In this document: piece after piece, positions 1-7,965 of the stretch | Numbering within the stretch: position 1 is the first letter of the stretch | How the letters are laid out: each line of letters starts with the position of its first letter | Source: CAYUQT01 sp964596165 | GTDB taxonomy: Bacteria; Planctomycetota; Phycisphaerae; UBA1845; JAFGLZ01 | NCBI GenBank assembly: GCA_964596165.1 | Contig: CAZQTW010000076.1 | Span: 1-27,991 of the forward strand | Length of the DNA stretch: 27,991 nucleotides | Direction: 5' to 3' | Made by a program: the position numbers and the translations under genes | Notes under the pieces: generated by a model | What the model saw: the letters and a program-made list of their open reading frames with translations, nothing else | Database searches by the model: none | What the model was told of the DNA's origin: nothing

Positions 1-110
1 CCCGCCAGGTCCAACTCGAAGATCTCCTGGGGCGACCGGTTCGGGTCCGGCCCATCGATCACCCGTTTCAGCCTGCCCAACCCGTTCGGGCTAGGGGGTT
101 GTCTGAACAC
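1..110 (-). CDS. Partial unknown protein, N-terminus only
   Basis: On the minus strand an open frame runs from a GTG at 110 (or a TTG at 80) off the left edge of the window. It lies directly after the second ExbD/TolR-like gene. From the GTG start it would overlap that gene by about 20 bases, as expected for a translationally coupled last gene of the operon. The visible peptide (about 36 residues) contains GRLKRVIDGPDPN followed by SPQEIFELDL, an ordinary soluble-looking sequence with no signal peptide. The family cannot be identified from so little. The frame could also be chance, because only 110 bases are visible. Confidence 0.4.
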   Translation of the reverse strand, partial: MFRQPPSPNGLGRLKRVIDGPDPNRSPQEIFELDLA

Positions 111-687
111 GGCCGGTGGATTGGCCGGAAGGTTGCTGGAACGCCACGTCGCGAAAGCCCGCGTAGAGGATGGCGTTCCAGACGCGTGCGACATCATCCC
201 AGAGCACCTCCTCGTCCGTGGCAATCACGACGGATGTCTGCGCACTGAGGCCGGGCATGACGATCATTCGCTTCAGTTCGGCGGCCAACTGGGTCTCACT
301 GCGCGCCTCGTAGCGCAATGTGCCGAATCTGACATTGGAAACCCAGGATTGTGGTTTGATTGCCTTGACCTCAACGACGATCGGAGTCGACGGGATGGGA
401 ATATCGCCTGCGGCGGTTCCACCGGATGAACCGGGCGTTCGGGCCATTCGAGAGGCCAGGATGCCCTCCAGGATTCCGCCGGCGCCGCCGATGACGAAGA
501 ACACCATCAAGAGGAAGAGTACGTCGACCAAGGGAACGACATTCAACTCCACGGCGGGCGTCCGGTCTCGGCGCGTGGGCGGCGACGTCCCTTCCTCAAG
601 GTCCGCCTCAGCGTGCTGCTCGAACGGCAGTTTGCGGAGGGCCTTTACCACGACTTCGACGGAATTCGTCGGACGGGAATCGACCAT
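91..687 (-). CDS. ExbD/TolR-family biopolymer transport protein (198 aa)
   Basis: This is a single-span inner-membrane partner of a TolQ/ExbB proton channel. It has an unusually long cytoplasmic N-terminus of about 45 residues. One transmembrane segment follows at about 48-70, containing NVVPLVDVLFLLMVFF, in which Asp55 matches the proton-carrying aspartate of ExbD/TolR. A Ser/Thr/Gly-rich linker leads to a periplasmic domain at about 100-185. The ATG at 687 is preceded by GAAAGGTGA at a workable distance, and the gene begins 9 bases after the preceding ExbD-like gene ends. It is the second, diverged ExbD-like subunit of the operon. ExbD and TolR cannot be told apart by sequence alone, and the process powered is unknown. 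Confidence 0.88.
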   Translation of the reverse strand: MVDSRPTNSVEVVVKALRKLPFEQHAEADLEEGTSPPTRRDRTPAVELNVVPLVDVLFLLMVFFVIGGAGGILEGILASRMARTPGSSGGTAAGDIPIPSTPIVVEVKAIKPQSWVSNVRFGTLRYEARSETQLAAELKRMIVMPGLSAQTSVVIATDEEVLWDDVARVWNAILYAGFRDVAFQQPSGQSTGRVQTTP

Positions 688-696
688 GGGGGGTCT

Positions 697-1149
697 TCAC
701 CTTTCACGAACCATCGACACCTGTATCGTGGGTATCCTGTTTTGCGTGGCCACTTCCATTACTCGTCTGATCTCACGAAAGGCCAATCGCCGATCCGCTC
801 TGATCGTCACCGTGGGATCCTTCTGACGAGCGGCCGCGGCGGCAAGCCGACTCGAGATGGCGTCCAGTTCCTCGGGCGGATCGTTCCCAAAGCGATAGAC
901 GGCTCTGCTGCCGTCGGGTGCGATGGCCTCACTGTACTCGCAATTGATGACGACGTTCTTGATGGGGTCCTCGTCTTTGGCCTGACTGTGGTTCGGGTTG
1001 GGCAGACGAATGTTCATGCGCGTTTTGACGTCGAAGGTGGTTGTCATGACAAAGAAGAGGAGCAGGAGAAAGATGATGTCGATCAAAGGGACGATCATCA
1101 GACTCATGGATGTGGATCGGCGTTCGAAAAGCCAGTTTCGCTTAGACAC
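697..1149 (-). CDS. ExbD/TolR-family biopolymer transport protein (150 aa)
   Basis: This is a compact, standard-length ExbD/TolR-like protein. A short basic cytoplasmic N-terminus (MSKRNWLFERR) is followed by one transmembrane helix at about 16-36, containing MIVPLIDIIFLLLLFF with the conserved aspartate at residue 24. A periplasmic domain fills the rest and ends in a pattern typical of the family (TVTIRADRRLAFREIRRVM). It starts 15 bases after the TolQ/ExbB-like gene and is followed 9 bases later by a second ExbD-like gene, so all three are probably one transcript. With the channel protein it should form a proton-driven motor complex in the inner membrane. Confidence 0.9.
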   Translation of the reverse strand: MSKRNWLFERRSTSMSLMIVPLIDIIFLLLLFFVMTTTFDVKTRMNIRLPNPNHSQAKDEDPIKNVVINCEYSEAIAPDGSRAVYRFGNDPPEELDAISSRLAAAAARQKDPTVTIRADRRLAFREIRRVMEVATQNRIPTIQVSMVRER

Positions 1150-1164
1150 GGGACCTTACCTCGT

Positions 1165-1974
1165 TCAACCGGCCTCGCTTTCCTGATGCGCGGCGGATCG
1201 CGTGGGTTTCCGCTGCAATTGGCGCATGATGGAGTCAATCCCCATCGAACACTGTTGCAGTACGACGTCCGCCTTGCCGCGCATGACGCTGTAGGCGGCC
1301 AGGGAGGGCACGGCGATCATCAGCCCCCAGAACGTGGCGACCAGGGCCGCGCCGAGATCGTGCGAGATGCTGGCCATTACCGGAATGCCGCCCTCGTCGG
1401 CGATCGAGCCGAACATTCCGATGATGCCGTGGACGGTTCCAAACAGCCCGACCATGGGGGCGACGTGGCCGATTAGGCTGACGTATTCCAGGCGGCGGAG
1501 CATGGCGACGGCGCGTTCGTCGAGGGCTTGTTCCATGGCTCGTCTCATGGCTATTGTGCCGTGGGGCGCACATTGAAATCCGCTGTGGAGGACATGGCCC
1601 ATGACGGTGGGATCGGCGGCGGCTTCTTGGACGGCGGCCGCGTAGTCTCCTTTGCGTACGAGGTCAGTGAGTCTTTGCAGTGTTGCGGTGGAACCCGTGA
1701 GTTCTTGACGCATCTTGATGATGTTCTTGATTACCAACGAGAGCGCGGTGATGGAAATGGGGATGAGCAGTCCGATGGTCACCCATCCTCCGCCCAGCAC
1801 ATAGCGTTCGAATACGCTGACATGGCGCGGGGCTGCGGCGGTGCTGTCGGCGGGGGACCGACCGGCGGCTTCCTCGGGTATTGCGTCACGCGTGGTCTGC
1901 GCCACCGCGGCACTGACGTTGATCAGGAGGGAAAGGACTACCGCAGGTTCGAAGCGGCGGGGCTTGTTCGTCAT
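1165..1974 (-). CDS. MotA/TolQ/ExbB-family proton channel protein (269 aa)
   Basis: First gene of a channel operon. It has a probable cleavable signal peptide (residues 1-25, ending AVAQ), then a short periplasmic stretch and transmembrane helices at about 61-82, 168-190 and 208-230. The large cytoplasmic loop lies between the first and second helices, as in TolQ/ExbB. The family signature is seen as APMVGLFGTVHGIIGMF at about 172-188. The ATG at 1974 has a strong Shine-Dalgarno sequence (AGAAGGGAG). Together with the two downstream ExbD-like proteins it should use the proton gradient to do work at the envelope, either Tol-type constriction or Ton-type energy transfer; no TonB or TolA is visible to decide. 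The N-terminal signal is absent from classic E. coli TolQ/ExbB. Confidence 0.9.
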   Translation of the reverse strand: MTNKPRRFEPAVVLSLLINVSAAVAQTTRDAIPEEAAGRSPADSTAAAPRHVSVFERYVLGGGWVTIGLLIPISITALSLVIKNIIKMRQELTGSTATLQRLTDLVRKGDYAAAVQEAAADPTVMGHVLHSGFQCAPHGTIAMRRAMEQALDERAVAMLRRLEYVSLIGHVAPMVGLFGTVHGIIGMFGSIADEGGIPVMASISHDLGAALVATFWGLMIAVPSLAAYSVMRGKADVVLQQCSMGIDSIMRQLQRKPTRSAAHQESEAG

Positions 1975-2337
1975 GGACTCTCCCTTCTTCGCTCGACGGC
2001 GAGTCGGAGTGGGCCGTACGGTCCGTGCCGAAAACTCGCCGAGATTCTACTCGACCCCGTTCTCGTGGTGCCATTCTACAGTCCGTCCCGGCGGTGTGCC
2101 TACTGTTTCGGAACGTTTGATCGAAGCCGTTGAGACCCGACGGTTGGATCAGGCATCTGCTGTGGGACCGGCATGCCTTTTTGAGGGCAGGGGAGCCGGC
2201 GTTGGCTGTGAACACAGCCAAGGACGAATCGGGGGCCAAGCGTCTTCGGCGTGTGCTGTACGCTCCGGCACGGCGTATGCATGGATTGCGGTAAGTTATC
2301 GTCGCGCCGTCGGTTAAGGATTATCGGATAGGCTTGG
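1975..2337. other. Intergenic region upstream of the proton-channel operon
   Basis: These 363 bases lie between the end of the Tat-signal oxidoreductase and the start of the TolQ/ExbB-like gene, both on the minus strand. Several frames are open but none shows a recognisable protein or a good ribosome site. On the minus strand two TAGAAT hexamers (2044-2049 and 2073-2078) could act as -10 elements for the channel operon, but neither has a convincing -35 element. No clear hairpin followed by a T-run was seen, so no terminator is assigned. Confidence 0.5.
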
Positions 2338-3573
2338 TCAGCCCTCCTTGATCGTCATGGTTCGCGGATCGTAGGTCATTCGGCGTCCTCGCCAGAGGCT
2401 TTCGGCTGCCAAGACGGTCGCGACGGAGTGGTAGTATCCGGCCTCGATCGGCGCATTGGGATCCTTGCGGGTTCGGATGCACTCGAGCCAGTTCCGCATG
2501 TGGTTCTGGTTCGGCTTTGCTTGGACCTTGAAGGGTTGTGGGAAGTGTTCCTTGCCGTGGGGGGCACCGTCGGGAAGCACCTGGCCGTTGACGTAGGTGC
2601 CGTTTGTGCCGCAGATCAGGATGCCTCCGTCGTTGTAGCTGTTCCCGAAGTGGTTCGTATAGAGAAGAAGGAAGCCCTCGGGATAATCCCAGAGGCTGTC
2701 GCAGGTGTCGGGATGCTCACGCCCATCGTCGCCCCAGACGTAGGCGGCGCCGAGTTGCACGCCGCTGGTGGGGCACTTGGCGTTGAGGTACCAGATGACG
2801 ATGTCGATGTAGTGGCTGCCGAGCAGCGACACCGGGCCGAGCGTGTAGTCTTTGTAGAGATGCCAACGACGGTATCGTTTGGGGTCGAAGGGGCGGTCGG
2901 GGAGATACATGAGATAACGTTTCCAATCGACATCTTTCTCGTGGACGTCACTGTAGTCGCGGCGCCAACGTGGCCTGTTGTCGTGATAACCGATCTCGAC
3001 CTTCGTGACCGTACCCAGCTTGCCGGCCTGGAAGAACTCGGCCCAGGCCTGCTGAAGGCCGTCGCTGCGACGTTGCGTACCGATCTGGACGACGCGTTTG
3101 TTGTCGCGGGCGGCCTTGAGGGCGTCCTTTGCGTCGTCGAGGCGAACGGTCATCGGTTTCTCGCAGTAGACGTCCTTTCCGGCCTTGCAGGCGGCGGTGA
3201 GCATGGGCGCGTGGGCGTGGTCGGGGGTGGCGATGGTGACCGCATCGACATCGTCGCGAGTCAGGAGGTCTTCGTAGTTCGTGGTTGAGAACGGCTTTGC
3301 CTGAAATGCCTTAGCGACGGCGTCCTCAGCGGCCCGGAGCGCGGGCTGCCAGACGTCACAGACAGCCGTAATCCGGACGTTCTGCGGTTGGGCGAGCTTG
3401 ACGAGTTCCGCCATGTGGTTGCCCTTGCCGCGTACGCCGCATCCGATGACGGCGACATTGATCCGCTCGTTGGCGCCGATGATGCGACCGACAGCCAAAC
3501 GGGGCTTCGTGGCAACAAGGCCGGCCGCAGCGCCCATGATGAACGTCCGTCGAGTAGGTTGATCATATGTCAT
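2338..3573 (-). CDS. Gfo/Idh/MocA-family oxidoreductase with Tat signal (411 aa)
   Basis: This is an NAD(P)-dependent dehydrogenase-fold protein, probably acting on a sugar or polyol; the substrate cannot be told from sequence. The N-terminus has a twin-arginine export signal (TRRTFIMGAAAG), so it is probably folded with cofactor in the cytoplasm and exported. The Rossmann motif is VAVIGCGVRGKGNHM (about 40-54), and the family's catalytic-lysine motif is CEKPMT (about 137-142). The frame opens earlier at a GTG (3597), but I chose the ATG at 3573 because GGGAG lies 8 bases upstream and the twin-arginine motif then sits close to the N-terminus. It diverges from another Gfo/Idh/MocA gene across about 200 bases. 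Tat-exported members of this family are abundant in planctomycetes. Confidence 0.88.
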   Translation of the reverse strand: MTYDQPTRRTFIMGAAAGLVATKPRLAVGRIIGANERINVAVIGCGVRGKGNHMAELVKLAQPQNVRITAVCDVWQPALRAAEDAVAKAFQAKPFSTTNYEDLLTRDDVDAVTIATPDHAHAPMLTAACKAGKDVYCEKPMTVRLDDAKDALKAARDNKRVVQIGTQRRSDGLQQAWAEFFQAGKLGTVTKVEIGYHDNRPRWRRDYSDVHEKDVDWKRYLMYLPDRPFDPKRYRRWHLYKDYTLGPVSLLGSHYIDIVIWYLNAKCPTSGVQLGAAYVWGDDGREHPDTCDSLWDYPEGFLLLYTNHFGNSYNDGGILICGTNGTYVNGQVLPDGAPHGKEHFPQPFKVQAKPNQNHMRNWLECIRTRKDPNAPIEAGYYHSVATVLAAESLWRGRRMTYDPRTMTIKEG

Positions 3574-3704
3574 CGCTTGGACTCCCGTGAAATGCACACC
3601 GCGACGTTCCGCCGCTTGTGGGCGTGGGTGTCGCCGTCCGGAACGACCCGCGAGAGAAAATCATCGCTGTTGTTATAGCGGATGTCCAGTCATCTGCCCG
3701 GTAA

Positions 3705-3713
3705 TGCTATAAT
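3705..3713 (+). promoter_or_regulatory. Extended -10 promoter for the plus-strand oxidoreductase
   Basis: The sequence TGCTATAAT (TGn followed by a perfect TATAAT) sits about 57 bases before the ATG at 3770. The hexamer 17 bases upstream (TCCAGT) is a poor -35, which is acceptable for an extended -10 promoter. It lies in the short divergent region between two Gfo/Idh/MocA genes. Confidence 0.5.
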
Positions 3714-3769
3714 GTGCCGCCTCGTGAACCGGGGAAGTGACGCGAGGTTGTCCGAGGGAGCGAAAGCCC

Positions 3770-4978
3770 ATGTCGAAGACAAGACCGATTCGATCGAAGG
3801 AACAGGTCGTTACGGTGGCCATCATCGGCTGCCGATTTGCGGCCAGCTTTCATCTGGAGAACTACCGACGGGTTTATGGGGTGAACGTGAGGGTCAAGGG
3901 GGTGGCCTCGCGGGCGCGGGCGGATGCGGAGGCGTTCGTCGCGAAGCACGGCTTGGAGCATGCCTATGCCGGCCTGGCGGAGGCCGCGGCCGATCCCGAG
4001 GTGGATATCATCGATCTCTGCGTGCCGAACAAGCTGCACGAAGCGATGGCCATTCAGGCGTTCCAGGCCGGCAAACACGTTGTGGTCGAGAAACCCCTGA
4101 CGGCGTACTGTGGCGACGGTCGCGAGACGTGCGGTATCTTCCACGAGGACGCCGAAATGATGTATGAAAAGGCCGTGGGCAGCGCCGATCGGATGGTTGC
4201 GGCGGCGGATCAGGCGGGCAAGTTCTTGATGTATGCGGAGAACTGGGTCTATGCGCCGGCGATTCAGAAGGCCAATCGTCTGTTGAGCCGATGCGACACG
4301 ACGATCTTCCGGATGGTGGGCGAGGAGTCGCATAGCGGGACTCACTCGCAGTACTCGAAGGACTGGCAACACTGCGGCGGCGGCAGCATGTTCAACAAGG
4401 GCTGCCATCCGGCGGGCGCGGCGTTGTACTTGAAGGCGCAGGAGGGGATTCGCCGGAACGGGAGGCCCATTCGCGCGGTGGCGGTGCGTGCTCAGATTGC
4501 CCGGCTGACTCAGATGGATTCGTTTACACGTGAGACGCCCAAGTACGTGAAGACGGGCTGGGAGACGTGTGAGGATTGGGGCACCATGCTGGTCACGTTT
4601 GACGACGGCAGCGTGGCCCAGATTACGGCGTCGGACACGATCCTCGGGGGGATCAGCAATACGCTGGCCGTTTACGCAAGCAAGCAGACCATTCATTGTT
4701 CGATGGTACCCACGTCGTGCGTGATGGCGTACACGCCGGATGGAGTGAATTTCGGCGACGAGTACATACGCGAGAAGGTCGAGACGCACAGTGGGTGGCA
4801 CTCCGCGAGTCCCGACGAGGATTGGATGAACGGGTTTCCGAACGAGTGTCGCGATTTCTGCACTGCCGTGCTGGAGAACCGGGCGACGATCAGTGACGGT
4901 CGCCTCGGCCGAGACGTGGTGCAACTCTGCTACGGAGGCTATGTGGCCGCGCAGACGGGCAAGGAATTTCGTTTGTAG
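3770..4978 (+). CDS. Gfo/Idh/MocA-family oxidoreductase, cytoplasmic (402 aa)
   Basis: This is a second oxidoreductase of the family, without an export signal. The N-terminal nucleotide-binding strand and loop read VAIIGCRFAASFH (about 16-28), a variant of the usual glycine motif. The catalytic-lysine motif VEKPLTAY lies at about 106-113, followed by a short extra segment (about 114-140) before the C-terminal domain. The frame extends upstream to a GTG at 3737, but the ATG at 3770 has GAGGGAG nine bases upstream and gives the normal N-terminus. It is divergent from the Tat-signal paralogue, so the two may act on related substrates on either side of the inner membrane; that is inference. Substrate unknown. 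Confidence 0.85.
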   Translation: MSKTRPIRSKEQVVTVAIIGCRFAASFHLENYRRVYGVNVRVKGVASRARADAEAFVAKHGLEHAYAGLAEAAADPEVDIIDLCVPNKLHEAMAIQAFQAGKHVVVEKPLTAYCGDGRETCGIFHEDAEMMYEKAVGSADRMVAAADQAGKFLMYAENWVYAPAIQKANRLLSRCDTTIFRMVGEESHSGTHSQYSKDWQHCGGGSMFNKGCHPAGAALYLKAQEGIRRNGRPIRAVAVRAQIARLTQMDSFTRETPKYVKTGWETCEDWGTMLVTFDDGSVAQITASDTILGGISNTLAVYASKQTIHCSMVPTSCVMAYTPDGVNFGDEYIREKVETHSGWHSASPDEDWMNGFPNECRDFCTAVLENRATISDGRLGRDVVQLCYGGYVAAQTGKEFRL

Positions 4979-5023
4979 CGAACGGCGTGGTTCGACCGGC
5001 GTGCCGCGGCGCGGACGGTTCAA

Positions 5024-5052
5024 TTGACATGACCTGCTCTTGCAGATACAAG
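5024..5052 (+). promoter_or_regulatory. Probable promoter of the mla operon
   Basis: A perfect TTGACA (5024-5029) is followed after 17 bases by TACAAG (5047-5052). This lies about 68 bases upstream of the mlaE start and after the stop of the oxidoreductase gene, in the only intergenic space that could serve the operon. The -10 element is weak (four of six consensus bases). Confidence 0.5.
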
Positions 5053-5119
5053 GATTCGGCTAAGGGAAGGGAAAACGGCCACGCGAGCGTGTTGCCGTGA
5101 AGCGGGAGAGCCGTCTCAC

Positions 5120-5938
5120 ATGGTGCGTGTGTTTGGCTCGCTGGGCGAATTCGTTCTCGATCGAGTCGCGGCATTCGGGGCTTTCTGGTTTTTCTGCTGG
5201 AGGACCCTGTTTTGGCTTGTTGCCGGCGCGACCAATCCCCGTAATTACGCGCTTCTGGTACCCCAATGCTACGAAGTTGGAACACGGAGCGTGCCGGTCA
5301 TCTTGGTCACGGGCACCTTTGTGGGATTGGTCCTGGCGGCGCAGGCCATTGAGCAGTTGCTGGCGGTGGGTCTGGGGGACCAGATCGGGGTGCTGGTCAA
5401 CCTGGCGGTGGTTCGCGAGTTGGGCCCGGTGCTGGCCGGCACGATGGTCGCCGGTCGTGTCGGCGGCGCGCTGACGGCCGAGCTTGGAACGATGAACGTG
5501 ACCGAGCAGATCGACGCCCTTCGGGCGATGGGCGCGGATCCGATTCGTTACTTGGTGGTTCCGCGATTCCTGGCCTGTGTTCTGATCACGCCGTTCTTGA
5601 CCTGCTACTGTGACGTGATGGGGGCGTTGGGCGGCTGGTTGATTTCGGTGACGGTCTTCGGGTTGAAATCCGAGCCGTATTGGTTTTACACGGAGATTGC
5701 GTTGGAGAATTGGGACGTTTACACGGGCCTGCTGAAGAGTGTGTTTTTCGGCGGGGCGATCGCGTTGATCAGTTGTTACAAGGGGTTCACTTGCGGCCTG
5801 GGCGCCGAGGGGGTGGGTCGCGCGTGCACGCAGTCGTTCGTGACCAGTTTCATTGTGATCTTGGTGATCGACCTCCAGTTGGTTCTGGTTTTCAAGAGTG
5901 CTTACGAACTCATTTGGGGCTTCAGACCCTTGCTATGA
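5120..5938 (+). CDS. mlaE: MlaE-family lipid ABC transporter permease (272 aa)
   Basis: Integral inner-membrane permease of the Mla/MCE lipid transporter class, with about five to six hydrophobic segments. The family hallmark is unmistakable: VVRELGPVLAGTMVAGRVGG, then AELGTMNVTEQIDALRAMG, then the dipeptide DP (about 96-140). It works with the MlaF-type ATPase and the MlaD-type MCE protein encoded just downstream to move phospholipid between inner and outer membranes; the direction is debated for the family. The ATG at 5120 has GGGAG upstream, though spaced a little far. Mla genes imply a true outer membrane. It is 21 bases from mlaF. Confidence 0.93.
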   Translation: MVRVFGSLGEFVLDRVAAFGAFWFFCWRTLFWLVAGATNPRNYALLVPQCYEVGTRSVPVILVTGTFVGLVLAAQAIEQLLAVGLGDQIGVLVNLAVVRELGPVLAGTMVAGRVGGALTAELGTMNVTEQIDALRAMGADPIRYLVVPRFLACVLITPFLTCYCDVMGALGGWLISVTVFGLKSEPYWFYTEIALENWDVYTGLLKSVFFGGAIALISCYKGFTCGLGAEGVGRACTQSFVTSFIVILVIDLQLVLVFKSAYELIWGFRPLL

Positions 5939-5959
5939 CCGCCGACGAATGAGCCAAGG

Positions 5960-6760
5960 ATGGACAGCACGCATCCCATTATCGAGCTGAGCAACGTTTG
6001 GAAGCGGCTGGGGAATCTGGTCGTACTGCGTGAGGCCAGTCTCAGCATCGAGCGTGGCCAAACGACGGTGATCATTGGTGAATCGGGCGTGGGCAAGAGC
6101 GTCACGCTCAAACACATCGTCGGCCTGATGCATCCGGACCGAGGCGAGGTGTGGTTTTGCTGTCCGACGGCGTTTGGCGGTCGGCGTGTACGGGTCGCCG
6201 GGTTGAACGGGATGGAGCTTGTCGAGCTCAGGCGGCACTTCGGGTTTCTCTTCCAGATGGGGGCGTTGTTCGACTCGATGACGGCCGGAGAGAATATCGG
6301 GTTTCCCCTGCGTGAGCATACGAAGTTGAGCCGGAAGGAAATCGATCGGATCGTGGGGGAGAAGTTGGCTTTGGTGGGGCTGGAGGGGTTCCAGAACAAG
6401 AAGCCGGCGGAACTCTCGGGTGGCCAGCGGAAGCGTGTGGCCTTGGCGCGGGCGATTGCCCTGAGTCCGGAGGTCATTCTGTACGACGAGCCGACGACGG
6501 GGCTCGACCCGGTTCGAGCGGACGTCATCAACGAGTTGATTCGCCGGTTGCAGGCCGAGTTGGGCGTGACGAGCATCGTGGTGACGCACGACATGGCGAG
6601 CGCCTACAAGGTGGGCGATCGGATTGTCATGTTACATGAGGGACGTTTCATCGCGGACGGGACGCCGGAGGAGATCCGGGCCAGCCAAGATCCGCGGGTG
6701 CAACGGTTCATCAACGGTCAGGCCGACGACGAGGACCTCGGCGTGTTAAGGGCGAGTTGA
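5960..6760 (+). CDS. mlaF: MlaF-family ABC transporter ATP-binding protein (266 aa)
   Basis: Cytoplasmic ATPase of the MlaEFD complex. All the ABC motifs are present: Walker A GESGVGKS (40-47), Q-loop Gln99 in FLFQMGALFDSMT, signature LSGGQRKRV (152-160), Walker B VILYDEPTTGLD (172-183) and the H-loop His210 in VVTHD. The FQMGALFDSMT and EPTTGLDP contexts are typical of MlaF rather than of importers. A short Cys-containing insert (WFCCPTAFGG, about 65-74) lies between the Walker A and Q-loop regions. No strong ribosome site precedes the ATG, and translation may be coupled to mlaE, which ends 21 bases upstream. Confidence 0.94.
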   Translation: MDSTHPIIELSNVWKRLGNLVVLREASLSIERGQTTVIIGESGVGKSVTLKHIVGLMHPDRGEVWFCCPTAFGGRRVRVAGLNGMELVELRRHFGFLFQMGALFDSMTAGENIGFPLREHTKLSRKEIDRIVGEKLALVGLEGFQNKKPAELSGGQRKRVALARAIALSPEVILYDEPTTGLDPVRADVINELIRRLQAELGVTSIVVTHDMASAYKVGDRIVMLHEGRFIADGTPEEIRASQDPRVQRFINGQADDEDLGVLRAS

Positions 6761-6767
6761 GGCGATC

Positions 6768-7871
6768 ATGACCGAATATCGGCGCAACGTGATGGTCGGG
6801 TTGTTTCTGATCGTGGGGCTGATCAGTCTGATGTGGCTCATCGTCAAATTTGGTGAATCTCCGGGTTGGATCGTGGGGGGCAAGACCTATCCGGTTCACG
6901 CCTACTTCTCGAACGTGGCCGGCGTGATTGAGGGCGATCCCGTGTATATGAAGGGGGTGCGTGTCGGCTTCGTGAACCGGATCGGATTCCGAGATGAGGA
7001 GCACCCCGAGCAGGGCGTGGACCTTGTGATCGACATCCAGCAGAAATGGCGCGTACCGCAGTCGTCGCGGGTAGAGGTGGAATTGTCGGGTATGGGCTTC
7101 GTCCGAGCGACGGTGCGGATCGTGGTCCCGCCCGGACCGAGCGCGGCGACCTTGCCGACGGACGGTTCCGTCCCGCTTCAAGGGGTGGTTATCAGCGCGT
7201 TCGACGCGCTGTTCCCGCCGGATGTCATATCGGTACTGCAAAAGGCTTCGGGCCAGATCGGCAATCTCGCAGAGGCGCTGACGCCCGTCGCGAAGGACCT
7301 GCACGAGCTGTTTCAGCCTCGTGATCTGGCCTTGGTGGACGATCCCCGCTCCGGCGCTCAGAAGCTGAGCGCGAATCTAAACACGGCCGTCCAGAGGCTG
7401 GATGCGGGGTTGAAGAACTTCAACGAGATGGTGGGGGATCCGAATACGAAGACCAATCTCAAGGTGGCAATCGAGAACATCCGGGCCGTCTCGGAACAGG
7501 GGAAGGGGGTTATGGAGGACCTTCGGAAGTTCGCGAGCCAGGCCCGCTTCGTCGGGGAGGATGCCAAGGAACTGACGGGTAAACTGAGCAAGACCGTGGA
7601 CAACGCCAACGCGCAACTCGACAAGATTGCGCGCGTGATCATTGATGACGCTGAGAAGTTGGGGCGATTCTTCGATCGACTTGAGGCTGTCGCCCGTAAC
7701 TGGGCCGACGGCAAGGGGTCCGCAGGCAAGTTCTTCAACGATGCGGAGCTTCATGACAGCATGGTGATCACTCTGAAGCGGTTGCAGGCGGCGATTGAGG
7801 ACATGAACGATCTCGTGAAGCAATGGCGAAGGGAAGGCGTGAACATCAAGGGGATGGGACTCATGAAGTAG
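6768..7871 (+). CDS. mlaD: MlaD-family MCE-domain lipid transport protein (367 aa)
   Basis: Substrate-binding MCE subunit, anchored by one N-terminal transmembrane helix (about 8-27) with the rest in the periplasm. The MCE domain spans about 40-122, with recognisable YPVHAYFSNVAGVIEGDPVY and MKGVRVGFV segments. The C-terminal 200 residues are charged and helical-looking (repeats such as LSKTVDNANAQLDKIARV), suggesting a coiled-coil or needle-like extension. This makes the protein much longer than E. coli MlaD (about 180 residues) and more like the longer MCE proteins. It begins 7 bases after mlaF. No MlaC- or MlaB-type gene follows. Confidence 0.9.
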   Translation: MTEYRRNVMVGLFLIVGLISLMWLIVKFGESPGWIVGGKTYPVHAYFSNVAGVIEGDPVYMKGVRVGFVNRIGFRDEEHPEQGVDLVIDIQQKWRVPQSSRVEVELSGMGFVRATVRIVVPPGPSAATLPTDGSVPLQGVVISAFDALFPPDVISVLQKASGQIGNLAEALTPVAKDLHELFQPRDLALVDDPRSGAQKLSANLNTAVQRLDAGLKNFNEMVGDPNTKTNLKVAIENIRAVSEQGKGVMEDLRKFASQARFVGEDAKELTGKLSKTVDNANAQLDKIARVIIDDAEKLGRFFDRLEAVARNWADGKGSAGKFFNDAELHDSMVITLKRLQAAIEDMNDLVKQWRREGVNIKGMGLMK

Positions 7872-7929
7872 CGTGTTGCGTCGCGATCTCTTGGGCCAGC
7901 CGCGACGTGGGAGACATCGCAAACAGCTC

Positions 7930-7958
7930 TTGCCAATAGGAAGCCCGGTAAGTCTAAT
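7930..7958 (+). promoter_or_regulatory. Promoter placing transcription start at the ATG (leaderless)
   Basis: TTGCCA (7930-7935), a 17-base spacer and TCTAAT (7953-7958) lie immediately upstream of the UVR-protein gene. Only 7 bases separate the -10 element from the ATG at 7966, so transcription should begin at or next to the start codon. That fits the absence of any ribosome-binding sequence before this gene. Confidence 0.5.
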
Positions 7959-7965
7959 CTAGTCT

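Noticed and set aside
613..1476. Long plus-strand frame opposite the ExbD/TolQ-like genes
   Set aside because: Antisense shadow of clear genes; rich in Gly, Asp and His with no domain pattern.
2100..2282. Small minus-strand frame in the gap before the proton-channel operon
   Set aside because: No ribosome site, no recognisable domain and an unlikely composition rich in Pro, Gln and Cys.
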